From NCBI RefSeq assembly GCF_014652535.1, contig NZ_BMYZ01000003.1:124001-188000 (forward strand): a stretch of 64,000 nt of DNA, read 5' to 3'. The notes under the pieces were generated by a model, which saw nothing but the letters and a program-made list of their open reading frames with translations, searched no databases and was not told where the DNA came from. The stretch is from Cellvibrio zantedeschiae. GTDB lineage: Bacteria > Pseudomonadota > Gammaproteobacteria > Pseudomonadales > Cellvibrionaceae. This document shows, one piece after another, positions 19,100-28,044 of the stretch. Both the position numbers and the translations under genes were made by a program. Position 1 is the stretch's first letter. Each line of letters starts with the position of its first letter.

Positions 19100-19275
19100 G
19101 CACCCATAGCTCAGTTGGGTGCACCAAGCGTTTACAAAGTGCAGCTTTGTGTGCAGGGAAACGACCAGCAACTTGTTGCTGGGCAGGACTTGAGCGAAGC
19201 GAAAGGAGTAGCGTGCAGTGCAACGCACTGCCAGAACTTACAGCAACTACTGTTTTATTTTTGAAAAAATTTCCA
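19100..19275 (+). repeat. tRNA-derived tandem repeat, unit 2 (176 bp)
   Basis: A second copy directly follows, with the same truncated tRNA (19100-19126) and the same tail, ending at the first base of the intact tRNA-Arg. It differs from unit 1 at a handful of positions. One change turns a G-T wobble in the CCAGCA-stem hairpin into an A-T pair. The first hairpin carries a 3-base insertion plus a C-to-T change, and its outer stem is retained. This points to conserved RNA structure. The tail ends in the same A- and T-rich leader that precedes the intact tRNA, so the duplicated block includes the tRNA leader. Confidence 0.85.
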
Positions 19276-19352
19276 GCACCCATAGCTCAGTTGGATAGAG
19301 TAGCGGCTTCCGAAGCCGTTGGTCGCAGGTTCGACTCCTGCTGGGTGCGCCA
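19276..19352 (+). tRNA. tRNA-Arg (anticodon CCG)
   Basis: A 77-base tRNA folds completely: acceptor stem GCACCCA/TGGGTGC, D-arm with AGCTCAGTTGGATAGAG, anticodon stem GCGGC/GCCGT (one wobble pair) around loop TTCCGAA with anticodon CCG, T-arm with GGTTCGACTCC, discriminator G and encoded CCA. It reads CGG arginine codons. It is the last element of a transcription unit that also contains the two truncated-tRNA repeats. Confidence 0.97.
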
Positions 19353-19369
19353 ATTTAAAAAGCAACAAT

Positions 19370-19401
19370 AAAAAAAGCCTGCACGATGCAGGCTTTTTTT
19401 A
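19370..19401. terminator. Bidirectional intrinsic terminator
   Basis: GCCTGCA-CGA-TGCAGGC (19377-19393) is flanked by A-runs on the left and T-runs on the right, so it can end both the tRNA-Arg transcript and the convergent minus-strand glycan operon. Confidence 0.9.
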
Positions 19402-19429
19402 TTGTTTCACAGATTTTATTTTATCAACT

Positions 19430-20527
19430 TCATTCAAAACTTAACGCATTAAAACGTTTTGCCCAAGTATTTTCCGAAATAAAATTTTCGCGTGCCTCTG
19501 CAGAGTCCACATGCGCCAGCGCGGCCTGAACGACTTTACTTATATCCAATTCAGATTCACTCAAAAAGGTGCCGGCATGAGCTTGGTGCTCTAACATTTC
19601 ACCAAAATTTGTAGCGACAACAGGAATCCCTAAAGCGCGGTATTCATAAAATTTTATGGGATCCACACTCGCTGTCAGCTGATTTTTTTTGAAGGGAATT
19701 AATCCTACATCAAACTGCTTCATTGTCTCTATTGCCAATGAATGATCACAGGCAGGCAAGATCTGGATATTTGACGGCAAACTTTCTGGCACACTTATAT
19801 AGCATGGGCCAACCAAACGCACACTAACCTCCGGAAACAATTTGGCTAAACAAACAATCCAATCCCAATCGAACCATTGCGCAATGGTGCCGAGATAACC
19901 AAAGACCAAGGGATTATTTTTTTGAGGTCTGCTCGACAAAGGTAGAAACAAATCTGGCATTAAAGCGTTGCGAATTAATTGAAGATCCGCGCGGGTCTTT
20001 TTCCATTTAGCTTTTAATCCACTAGAAGATACCGCCATTACACTTACTTTTTGCACGACTTGTTGTTCACGCCGAATAAATGCCGAGCGCGACAAGCCTT
20101 GGTAAAACTGTGGATAGTCATCCATCGCATCGTAGAATGAAATGCAATCAGGTAATGCAAGCAAACTTTGCAGCGCAAGTTCAGAGGGCTTTCCGATAGC
20201 GATAATAGTTTTCTCTCCTGCAGAAAATTCCTGCATACGCTTTAGCAAGGGGCGCCATAACAAAGCGTTAATAAGCTGCGAACCCGCCAAAGGCTCGATC
20301 GGCAAACTTTTTGGTAAAATAATTTCTAACCAATCAGGAACTTCAGTTGCACAATCATCTGGCGATTGCGCAATTCTTTTAAAATCACCGAGAGAAGGAA
20401 AACGAGTGGGATAAGGATTGACCCAAAGTACAGGGCATTTATATTTTTCGTGAAACCAGCGCACAAACATATGTGGGCGCTGGGCAAAACTGGACCAAGC
20501 TAAAGGCGCTAGATAAATTAATCGCAT
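19430..20527 (-). CDS. GT4-like glycosyltransferase (TuaH-like)
   Basis: A 365-residue glycosyltransferase with a GT-B fold and no signal peptide. The N-terminus has the SSFAQRPHMF block typical of TuaH-type enzymes, the middle has SFYDAMDDYPQF, and the C-terminal lobe has GYLGTIAQWFDWD and the donor-site segment DPIKFYEYRALGIPVVATNFGE. It resembles the central domain of the fused protein encoded at 21650-24973, so the two are probably paralogues. The start ATG lies within the last codons of wecB (8-base coding overlap plus stop), indicating translational coupling. It is the last gene of the minus-strand surface-glycan operon. Confidence 0.83.
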   Translation of the reverse strand: MRLIYLAPLAWSSFAQRPHMFVRWFHEKYKCPVLWVNPYPTRFPSLGDFKRIAQSPDDCATEVPDWLEIILPKSLPIEPLAGSQLINALLWRPLLKRMQEFSAGEKTIIAIGKPSELALQSLLALPDCISFYDAMDDYPQFYQGLSRSAFIRREQQVVQKVSVMAVSSSGLKAKWKKTRADLQLIRNALMPDLFLPLSSRPQKNNPLVFGYLGTIAQWFDWDWIVCLAKLFPEVSVRLVGPCYISVPESLPSNIQILPACDHSLAIETMKQFDVGLIPFKKNQLTASVDPIKFYEYRALGIPVVATNFGEMLEHQAHAGTFLSESELDISKVVQAALAHVDSAEARENFISENTWAKRFNALSFE

Positions 20528-21621
20528 TGCGACGCATACTCGCGCAGCACTTGATGAATTCTATCCGCCGCTTTGCCATCGCCATAAGGTGAAACACCGC
20601 GTGCGACAGCGCGATAGGCCGAATCATCATCAAGCAACAATTGGCACTCGCGCACAATCGCATCAAAGTTCGGGCCTACTAATTTTACAACACCCGCCTC
20701 AACCGCTTCCGGGCGTTCAGTTTCGCAGCGTAAAACTAATACGGGCTTTGCAAGTGCAGGCGCCTCTTCTTGCACGCCACCAGAATCACTCAGAATAATA
20801 TGCGCACGCTGCATAGCGGCAACAAAAGGCAAATAATCCAGCGGCGGGCATAAAATAATTTGCGGATGTTTATCCAATAATTTGTAAGCAATCGCCTGAA
20901 TATTTGGATTGGGATGCACAGGATACAAAATTTGTACATCTGGATTGTTATCCGCAATATGTTTTACAGCTCTACAAATTTCACGATAAGGTTGGCCGAA
21001 ATTTTCGCGCCTATGTGCTGTTACCAAAATTAAGCGCTTCGTTTCATCCAAAGGAAGATCGAGTGGTAAATTCTTGGCACTAACCGAATGCAAGGCGTCA
21101 ATAACCGTGTTGCCTGTGACCCACACTTTTTCCGCTGGAACATTTTCCTTCAGTAAATTATCACGTGAGCTTGGCGTAGGCGCGAAATGCCATTTGGCCA
21201 AACGGCCAGCAATTACACGATTCATTTCTTCGGGAAAAGGATTTTCCATATCCCAAGTACGTAAGCCAGCCTCAATGTGACCAAACGGAATACGTAAATA
21301 AAAACAGGCCAAGGCAACTGTCATAACCGTTGTAGTATCGCCTTGGGCGAGAACAACATCTGGCTTTTCAATTTGCAAAACTTCGTCCAGCTTAATTAAC
21401 AAGCGCGCGGTCAAAATTGGCAGGGATTGATTCGGTTGCATGATATCCAAATCAATATCGGGAATAATATTAAATACGGCAAATACTTGATCGAGCATTT
21501 GACGATGCTGCGCCGTAGCCAATACGCGCACATCAAAGTCAGGATTTTTTTTCAGTTCCAAAATAACCGGCGCCATCTTGATGGCTTCTGGACGCGTTCC
21601 GGCAACACAAATAATTTTCAT
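20518..21621 (-). CDS. wecB: UDP-N-acetylglucosamine 2-epimerase (non-hydrolysing)
   Basis: A 367-residue protein of the WecB/MnaA family: N-terminal GTRPEAIKMAPVI, HIEAGLRT, NRVIAGRLA, VTAHRRENFG and the C-terminal DSGGVQEEAP and GKPVLVLR-type donor site are all intact. It interconverts UDP-GlcNAc and UDP-ManNAc in the cytoplasm, providing ManNAc or, after oxidation, ManNAcA for glycan synthesis. The 6-dehydrogenase needed for ManNAcA could be the one encoded at 15630, though that is only a possibility. It lies between the fused sulfotransferase-glycosyltransferase gene and a GT4 gene in the same operon. Confidence 0.93.
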   Translation of the reverse strand: MKIICVAGTRPEAIKMAPVILELKKNPDFDVRVLATAQHRQMLDQVFAVFNIIPDIDLDIMQPNQSLPILTARLLIKLDEVLQIEKPDVVLAQGDTTTVMTVALACFYLRIPFGHIEAGLRTWDMENPFPEEMNRVIAGRLAKWHFAPTPSSRDNLLKENVPAEKVWVTGNTVIDALHSVSAKNLPLDLPLDETKRLILVTAHRRENFGQPYREICRAVKHIADNNPDVQILYPVHPNPNIQAIAYKLLDKHPQIILCPPLDYLPFVAAMQRAHIILSDSGGVQEEAPALAKPVLVLRCETERPEAVEAGVVKLVGPNFDAIVRECQLLLDDDSAYRAVARGVSPYGDGKAADRIHQVLREYASQCD

Positions 21622-21649
21622 GTAATTAACTCAAACAAATAAACAACAA

Positions 21650-24600
21650 TTAATTTACGCCGGGACGATACGAATGCGGAACCCAGGGGCCCCATTTTTT
21701 CTCGTAAGTTACTTTATTTTGTTCAAATAGCTTTTGACGCGCTTCCATTTTTAACTTATTGAACGATGCTGATAAATGGTGATGGATAAATACATCGTCT
21801 GCACAATAAATTGTAAAGCCAGCTTGTTCAACGCGACGACAGTAATCATCATCCTCAAAAAAACCTATACCAAAAGCTTCATCCAACAAACCAACTTTTT
21901 CGTAAGCGGCGCGCGAAATCATGACACAGAAAAAAGCAGCAGTACGCAAAGGTGTTAACTGACCTATGTGCCGCAAGGTGAATTTACTGGACTCAATCAA
22001 CATTTCTTCCATAGTGGAATATTGAATAGCAATCTTGGCTTCGTTACCGATATTACCGGTCACCGGCCCCAGCAATCCAATGGATTGATCACGCTGCATG
22101 TGTTTAACCAAACTCGTAACCCAGCCAGGCGTCACATGGGTATCATTATTGAGCAATACCAGATAATCACCGGTCGCAACAACCAATCCCTGATTGTTTC
22201 CCGCAGCAAATCCTTTGTTATCAGGATTTAAAATAAGAATACGATTGTCGCCCTGCTTAGACCATTCACTCAAATAAGCAGGCGAATCATCGCTAGATGC
22301 ATTATCAACAACAATAATTTCGAGGTTGGAATAATCCGTAAACTTATCCAAACTCATTAAACATTGCTTGGTTAAATCCAGATTATTGTAAGTGACAACT
22401 ATAACGCTGACTTTTGGTTGTATTTGCAAATTATTAAGCGCGCGCGATAAATCACGTGCACGATGATGCCAGGTTTGCTGCTCTGCAAAAGCTTTACGCG
22501 CAGCAATTGCGGTGTCGGTGACCGGCTCGGCTAATACCGCAGCAACTTGCTCAGCAAAATTATCATGACTAGTTCCAACACGCACCAAATCACCAAACTG
22601 TTTGATCTCTGGAACATCGACGGCCACAACCGGTTTTCCTGCGCCAAGATATTCATAAACCTTGACAGGATTGGTCGCAAGAATTAGGGGAATTACTTTA
22701 AATGGCAACAAGCACACATCAAACGCATACAAATAATGAGTTAACTTTGGGTAAGGAACCTCACCAATAAACACAATATTATGCTGTGACTTCAATTGTG
22801 CTTTAGCGTTAACTGTGTCAGCACCAACCAATACAATCAAACAATCATTGAAGCGTTGCGATAATAAACGAATCAATTCGATATCGAACCACTCTGCAAT
22901 CGCACCGTAGTAACCAATAATTTTTCGACCTTTTGCATCGCGATAAATATCGGCAGGCACCTGAGAAAAATATTCGTATTCGCCCGCATTGCGAATAACT
23001 TCTCGACGAGATGTGTGCTTGGCAACTATGTCGTCCAGAAAGCCGGATGTAGTAACAGTCAAATCTGCGGCGCGGAATAATTCATGCTCTAACGCAATAA
23101 CTTCTTTGCCCGTATTTTCAAAACCTTCATGATGATCCATACAATCATAAACTAACTGACTATTGGGCAATTGCTGTGCAATCGGATACCAAAATGGATG
23201 CTGAACTAAATTAATGATTTTTTGAGTTTTAGCCCATAGCAAAAGTTCACCAATACTTGCTAACAATTGTTGCGTAACATCGGCTGAAGGCGCGTGATGG
23301 TAAATGACAGTTAAGGATTTAACGCACAGGTTTATTTGGAATAACCTGCCCTGTTTGTCCAACGGCTCTATTGAAAACCCCGGGACTTTAGCTTCAATTA
23401 AATTCGACGACACATAGAAAACACGGTCGCCTTCCTCTGCCAATGCTTGTGCAATTTGTTGTGGCCGCTGATGACGGAAATGCCAATCAATAACGCCCCA
23501 CACGATAAAATCTTTGCCCGAAGAATCCACCGGCATAACAGGGGTCTTTCCTACTTGGACAAGATGAGGTGAAAGCGCTTGGGAATCTGAAGTAATCAAA
23601 GGTACCGAGGGCTTCATCATGGAGCGAATCACACCGCCAAACAAGGTACGATTAAAGCGCTGAACAAAACCCGGTAATCGCTGATTAATTGCTCGCAGGC
23701 CAAGCAAAATTTTGCTTTTATCTTCAACGCTTAATCCATGCTTTAGAAAACGCATCAGGAAACGCAGAGGTTTGGTAATTTTCCAGGAGTGACTATTTGT
23801 CATTAACTGAATGTGGGCATTTAAGCGATAGCTATGCTCATACGATAACTGAAGATCTCTACTTAAAATTGAAATGTTTTCATCAAGGGCCTTAATATGG
23901 GTATCGCGTTCAACAATATCTGCATTTAATTTTTTCACCTGAATGAAACGTTCCTGATTCAGGACTTCCAAGTCCCTGTACAAAATTTTAACTTGCTCCG
24001 CGCGTTCGCGGGTAAAACGTTCCAAATTTTCTATGTATTGATTTTTTTGCTCGATTGACTGCTCAGCTTGCAGCACTTTTGCATCAGCATCAGCCTTTGC
24101 AACATATAAATCATCGATAACAGTAAACGGAATTTTAGCAAACACTAAAGACTCATACCAAAACTTGAGGCGAGAATTGAAAGCGCTATCACTTAACGAG
24201 AGCTGATTACGGGCCACTTGCAATAATTCGGTATAAATCTCACGCACAAGATTCGGACAGGCTTCATCGAGATCCAAATCCGATAATTCATAATGTGTAT
24301 GGCGCAAACTATTATCAACGAACTCGTTCAGGAATAAATCCAATTCTTGTGGGTTAATCGGCAGATCAATTTCTTTTGCAAGCCTGGCCAGTTCACTAGC
24401 AGAGTTCTGCATAAAAAAATCATAATCCACAAGGGATAAATTTTCTTTATTGGAAAATGTCAGCGCTGTAATGACATGGGTAAACCACAAAAGATAAGCT
24501 TTCTCAGCGACAAAACCGTCGCGCTTTTGCAAAGACTTAACCACGCTCAGTGGATGACGAATCGTTAAGAGGTAACTTACATCAAATTGGCAGTGCGTAA

Positions 24601-24973
24601 ATACTTGATCCCAAAATGGCAAGAGCTTGGCTATGCGTGGATCTTTTAATCCAAAAATGCGCGCTTGAGCCGTTTTGTCACGTAAGATCTCAACAGCTCT
24701 CAAGAAGAATCCTTGTTGCTGCAATTGTTGAATATTCGCCTCCGTTATGGGAGTTAAGTAATCCCATTCACTGTTTATTGCATGCAACATCTCAATATTG
24801 AAAGCGTTAATGTCTGCATCTTCCCAGAAGCCTTTAGCATTAACATCCGCCATGGCAGGCAAAAGATTATCACCGAGGTTGACCCCCATAACCTGCAAGC
24901 CACGGGTGATTAAACTCGTGCCTGTACGATGCATGCCGATAACAACAATTAATTTTTTAGTTTCTGTAACCAC
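21650..24973 (-). CDS. Sulfotransferase-GT4-GT2 fusion protein
   Basis: A 1107-residue protein with three enzyme-like parts. Residues 5-275 are a sulfotransferase-type domain with PAPS-binding loop GMHRTGTSL and a TIRHPLSVV segment for the 3'-phosphate. Residues about 290-400 are coiled coil, with an HSWKITKPLR linker. Residues about 475-840 form a TuaH-like GT4 domain with YDCMDHH and PVKVYEYLGAGKPVVAVD. Residues 854-1107 are a GT2 domain with VIVVTYN, VVDNAS, LLNNDTH (about 937-943) and a C-terminal FFEDDDYCRR. One chain could therefore add two sugars and a sulfate in sequence. Its N-terminal domain lacks clear support as a carbohydrate sulfotransferase beyond the PAPS motifs. Confidence 0.85.
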   Translation of the reverse strand: MVTETKKLIVVIGMHRTGTSLITRGLQVMGVNLGDNLLPAMADVNAKGFWEDADINAFNIEMLHAINSEWDYLTPITEANIQQLQQQGFFLRAVEILRDKTAQARIFGLKDPRIAKLLPFWDQVFTHCQFDVSYLLTIRHPLSVVKSLQKRDGFVAEKAYLLWFTHVITALTFSNKENLSLVDYDFFMQNSASELARLAKEIDLPINPQELDLFLNEFVDNSLRHTHYELSDLDLDEACPNLVREIYTELLQVARNQLSLSDSAFNSRLKFWYESLVFAKIPFTVIDDLYVAKADADAKVLQAEQSIEQKNQYIENLERFTRERAEQVKILYRDLEVLNQERFIQVKKLNADIVERDTHIKALDENISILSRDLQLSYEHSYRLNAHIQLMTNSHSWKITKPLRFLMRFLKHGLSVEDKSKILLGLRAINQRLPGFVQRFNRTLFGGVIRSMMKPSVPLITSDSQALSPHLVQVGKTPVMPVDSSGKDFIVWGVIDWHFRHQRPQQIAQALAEEGDRVFYVSSNLIEAKVPGFSIEPLDKQGRLFQINLCVKSLTVIYHHAPSADVTQQLLASIGELLLWAKTQKIINLVQHPFWYPIAQQLPNSQLVYDCMDHHEGFENTGKEVIALEHELFRAADLTVTTSGFLDDIVAKHTSRREVIRNAGEYEYFSQVPADIYRDAKGRKIIGYYGAIAEWFDIELIRLLSQRFNDCLIVLVGADTVNAKAQLKSQHNIVFIGEVPYPKLTHYLYAFDVCLLPFKVIPLILATNPVKVYEYLGAGKPVVAVDVPEIKQFGDLVRVGTSHDNFAEQVAAVLAEPVTDTAIAARKAFAEQQTWHHRARDLSRALNNLQIQPKVSVIVVTYNNLDLTKQCLMSLDKFTDYSNLEIIVVDNASSDDSPAYLSEWSKQGDNRILILNPDNKGFAAGNNQGLVVATGDYLVLLNNDTHVTPGWVTSLVKHMQRDQSIGLLGPVTGNIGNEAKIAIQYSTMEEMLIESSKFTLRHIGQLTPLRTAAFFCVMISRAAYEKVGLLDEAFGIGFFEDDDYCRRVEQAGFTIYCADDVFIHHHLSASFNKLKMEARQKLFEQNKVTYEKKWGPWVPHSYRPGVN

Positions 24974-25088
24974 AGTAACTCTCTTGAATAAAAAGGCGAA
25001 AATAATAGGCTGACGTTGATGAGTACTATTTTCCTACACTTTAGGATTAGACACCATTCCATTTAAAGCATGGGGCTGTTGGACTGGA

Positions 25089-25985
25089 TTAAACCAGACC
25101 CAAATATTGGACGATCTGCTCAACACACTCTTCCGCAGTTTGGTTGGCCGCAAATAGATGAAGCTCTGGCTGGACAGGCTTTTCGTAGGCGCTATCTATA
25201 CCGGTAAAATTCTTTAACTCACCGCGACGAGCTTTTGCATAGAGACCTTTTACATCACGCTTTTCACATTCGCTTAAAGGCGTATCGACAAAAATTTCGA
25301 TGAACTCCCTATCCGCAAATAGTTTGCGCGCCATTAAACGCTCAGCACTGTAGGGAGAAATAAACGACGCCAGAACCACCAAACCAGCATCTACCATCAA
25401 GCGCGCAACTTCAGCAACGCGACGAATGTTCTCGACCCGATCCGCTTCTGTAAATCCCAAATCGCGGTTTAAGCCATGACGCAAATTATCGCCATCCAGC
25501 AAATAAGTGTGCATTTTTTTGTCGAAGAGACGCTTTTCTAACAAATTGGCAATGGTTGATTTTCCAGAACCCGATAAACCAGTAAACCAAATGCATAATG
25601 CTTTTTGCTGTTTTGATTCGGCGCGTGCGGCTTTATTGATAGTGAGTTGCTGCCAGCGAATATTGGTTGCGCGATGTAGCGCGAACTCAATGTGCCCATA
25701 TCCCAAAGGTTCCGATGATTGCGCATCAAGGATGGTAAAATTTTCTTCGTTAGCCAGCGCGACAGGCTCTGAGGTACTGATATTAATTAATGCACGCTCA
25801 TTTGCATCGATTCTTTTTGCTGAAAGATGCTCGCCCGTTTGTTCCTGTTCGCGATACTTAATTGCGGTAACATTAAATAAAACTGAATTTATTCCCGCCA
25901 CTAATAAATAAGTGCGGCCTGCCAATAACGGACGACTGGATTGCCATAAAACTTTTGCCTGGAATTGATCAGCTGATTGCAACAT
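25089..25985 (-). CDS. cysC: APS kinase with N-terminal remnant of CysN
   Basis: A 298-residue protein. Residues about 120-298 form adenylylsulfate kinase: P-loop GLSGSGKST (136-144), [25 protein letters not shown] and a FVDTPL segment. Residues 1-115 match the last beta-barrel domain of CysN/NodQ ([32 protein letters not shown]), so this is the C-terminal part of a CysNC protein without its GTPase domain. It phosphorylates APS to PAPS, the sulfate donor for the sulfotransferases encoded nearby. The start is ATG 25985, preceded by GGGAGGA; it follows the Wzt gene after 2 bases. Neither cysD nor a CysN GTPase is present in the window. Confidence 0.9.
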   Translation of the reverse strand: MLQSADQFQAKVLWQSSRPLLAGRTYLLVAGINSVLFNVTAIKYREQEQTGEHLSAKRIDANERALINISTSEPVALANEENFTILDAQSSEPLGYGHIEFALHRATNIRWQQLTINKAARAESKQQKALCIWFTGLSGSGKSTIANLLEKRLFDKKMHTYLLDGDNLRHGLNRDLGFTEADRVENIRRVAEVARLMVDAGLVVLASFISPYSAERLMARKLFADREFIEIFVDTPLSECEKRDVKGLYAKARRGELKNFTGIDSAYEKPVQPELHLFAANQTAEECVEQIVQYLGLV

Positions 25986-25987
25986 GG

Positions 25988-27217
25988 CTATTTTTCCTCC
26001 CAATGAGCATCCATAGGCAATGGAAATAAGCCTGTAAATTTATCCCGCACATCGTCAACCATTTCTATTGAAAGTAACTCATCGTAACGGCTCATCATTA
26101 CCGTCAATTCAATGCTGGGTGCACTCACTAATCGAATGCGAATACGATAAATACCTTTTTGATAAATGCAGTGTAAATCCACCTGTAACCGACGTACGCC
26201 TTCGAATTCTGGTATAGCAATCCGGCGGCCACCTAATTGCATGCCCCGACTATCAATGATATCTAAAATTAAAAATGGGCATTCAACGGCAATGGTTTTA
26301 TTAACATCAATCAATAATGCGAGCTTATCCCCGTAAGCCAGGGTTGCGTGCTGCCCCATATTTAAAAATTGAGCCGCAGCCACATCAAATCCAGTAGCAG
26401 CAAAACCTTTTTCATGGCGCTCTAAAGCTACTCCTAAACCAGCCTCGTCAACGCGATCTTTCTGAACAATAAAAAGATACTCAGCGATAACATCATCTGG
26501 CAAACCTGATTTAACAACCTGGCCTTTATCGAGCAATAATGCCCTGTTACAAAATGCGCGCACCGCACTTAAATCGTGCCCAACAAATAGAAGCGTTGTA
26601 CCGCGCTTTAAAATTTCTTCTATCTTTGCGAGCGCCTTTGCTTGGAACCGCGCATCGCCAACGGACAAAGCTTCATCGACAATTAATACATCAGGATCAA
26701 CATGAACCTGCACCGCAAAAGCCAAACGCACCATCATACCAGAGCTGTATGTTTTCACTGGCCGATTAATAAAATCACCGATATCAGCAAAAGCCACAAT
26801 CGCTTCGTAACGTTCCTGAATTTCAGTTTGACTCAAACCCAAAATGGATGCATTGAGAAAAACATTTTCTCTGCCGGTAAACTCAGGGTCAAAGCCACTA
26901 CCTAACTCCAATAGCGCAGCAACCCGCCCTTTCACTTCTGCACAACCTTGGGTAGCTTGCAAAGTTCCCGCAATAATTTGTAACAGCGTGCTCTTTCCAC
27001 TGCCATTCAAACCTATGATGCCCAAGCTATCGCCAGTCGCCACACTGAAGTTAATATTATTTAAGGCCTGCACCGGTTGGCAGTATTCACCAATAAGTTT
27101 TTTAGCGTAACGAGGAAATAGCTTGCCCAATACACGCACAACTAAAGGCACAAACAAACGACTGAAAGGCGTTTTCCAAATTAGGTATGTTTTTGAGAGA
27201 TTAGTAACGTGAATCAT
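25988..27217 (-). CDS. wzt: ABC transporter ATPase for glycan export (Wzt type)
   Basis: A 409-residue ATP-binding subunit of a surface-polysaccharide ABC exporter. It has Walker [10 protein letters not shown] (69-77), ABC signature [12 protein letters not shown], Walker [13 protein letters not shown] and the H-loop FVGHD. Residues beyond about 280 form a Wzt_C-like beta-sandwich that in O-antigen systems binds the finished chain's non-reducing end, giving the exporter substrate specificity. It is coupled to the permease gene 18 bases upstream and to cysC 2 bases downstream, so sulfate activation and export are co-expressed. Confidence 0.92.
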   Translation of the reverse strand: MIHVTNLSKTYLIWKTPFSRLFVPLVVRVLGKLFPRYAKKLIGEYCQPVQALNNINFSVATGDSLGIIGLNGSGKSTLLQIIAGTLQATQGCAEVKGRVAALLELGSGFDPEFTGRENVFLNASILGLSQTEIQERYEAIVAFADIGDFINRPVKTYSSGMMVRLAFAVQVHVDPDVLIVDEALSVGDARFQAKALAKIEEILKRGTTLLFVGHDLSAVRAFCNRALLLDKGQVVKSGLPDDVIAEYLFIVQKDRVDEAGLGVALERHEKGFAATGFDVAAAQFLNMGQHATLAYGDKLALLIDVNKTIAVECPFLILDIIDSRGMQLGGRRIAIPEFEGVRRLQVDLHCIYQKGIYRIRIRLVSAPSIELTVMMSRYDELLSIEMVDDVRDKFTGLFPLPMDAHWEEK

Positions 27218-27235
27218 AGATATTCCCTGGCCGCC

Positions 27236-28027
27236 TTAAAGAACATCTGCAAAGCCAGGCTTTACTTTACGAAAGAAGTGGTTACCCGCATACGCCACCA
27301 GAATTGCTACTAATGAATAAATTGCCAAGCCACTAAAGCTTGGTAAATTTCCATAAATTAATACAGCGCGACTCGCTTCCACAACATAGGATAAGGGGTT
27401 TAAAAATAACAGCGTTTGAAATTGTGCGGGCAATATACTGGTTGAATAAAATACCGGACTTAAAAAAAGCAACAAGGTTGCCAAGGTTCCGGTGATTTGC
27501 TGAATATCGCGCAAGTACACACCCAGCGCTGCCAGAAGCCATGAAACACCCAGCAATAAAATACAGTAAGGCAATAGAATAATGGGTAAGAGCAGCGCAG
27601 TCAGGGGAATGGTTTTCAACTCAAACAAAATTAATATTAGCAAAAGCACAAAACTAATAATGAAAGTGAACAAGCCGCTCATTAACGTAACCCATGACAA
27701 AATATCCAGGGGAAATACAATTTTTTTCACGAAGTTTTGGTTGGTTACAATTAGCAAAGGCGACTTGGTTAAGGTTTCTGTCAACAATCCATGAATCGTC
27801 AAACCTAAAAACAAAATAATTGCAAAACTTAAAGTTGTCTCGCCGGATGAATCACTCCAGCGCGATTTAAATACTGTTTGAAACACGAAGGTGTAAATCG
27901 ACAACATAACGATTGGTGTCACCAACGACCACAACAAACCCAAAGCAGAGCCGCGATAACGCGCTTGCACGTCGCGCTTTAGCAACTGCCAAATGAGCGA
28001 TCTATTTTTCCAAGCTTGAGTAAACAT
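27236..28027 (-). CDS. wzm: ABC transporter permease for glycan export (Wzm type)
   Basis: A 263-residue ABC-2 type membrane protein with about six transmembrane helices. It opens with the cytoplasmic RDVQARYRGSALGLLWSLVTPI segment, characteristic of O-antigen and teichoic acid exporters, and ends with the usual C-terminal helix and FRKVKPGFADVL tail. With Wzt it moves lipid-linked polymer across the inner membrane. This route is separate from the Wzc/Wza-type machinery at 9.7-15.4 kb, so the window encodes two distinct glycan export systems. Confidence 0.92.
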   Translation of the reverse strand: MFTQAWKNRSLIWQLLKRDVQARYRGSALGLLWSLVTPIVMLSIYTFVFQTVFKSRWSDSSGETTLSFAIILFLGLTIHGLLTETLTKSPLLIVTNQNFVKKIVFPLDILSWVTLMSGLFTFIISFVLLLILILFELKTIPLTALLLPIILLPYCILLLGVSWLLAALGVYLRDIQQITGTLATLLLFLSPVFYSTSILPAQFQTLLFLNPLSYVVEASRAVLIYGNLPSFSGLAIYSLVAILVAYAGNHFFRKVKPGFADVL

Positions 28028-28044
28028 AAAAATTCCGGCAGCAA

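Noticed and set aside
19276-19352. tRNA-Arg as an integration site of a mobile element with repeated att sites
   Set aside because: The repeated tRNA fragments could suggest att duplications, but they match the 5' acceptor/D-arm region and CCA end only, lie upstream, and no integrase or element boundary is nearby.
18971-19371. Overlapping short reading frames (97 and 109 residues on the plus strand, 64 and 70 on the minus strand)
   Set aside because: They run through the tRNA-derived repeats and tRNA-Arg itself; their similarity to each other only reflects the tandem repeat, and none has a suitable ribosome binding site.
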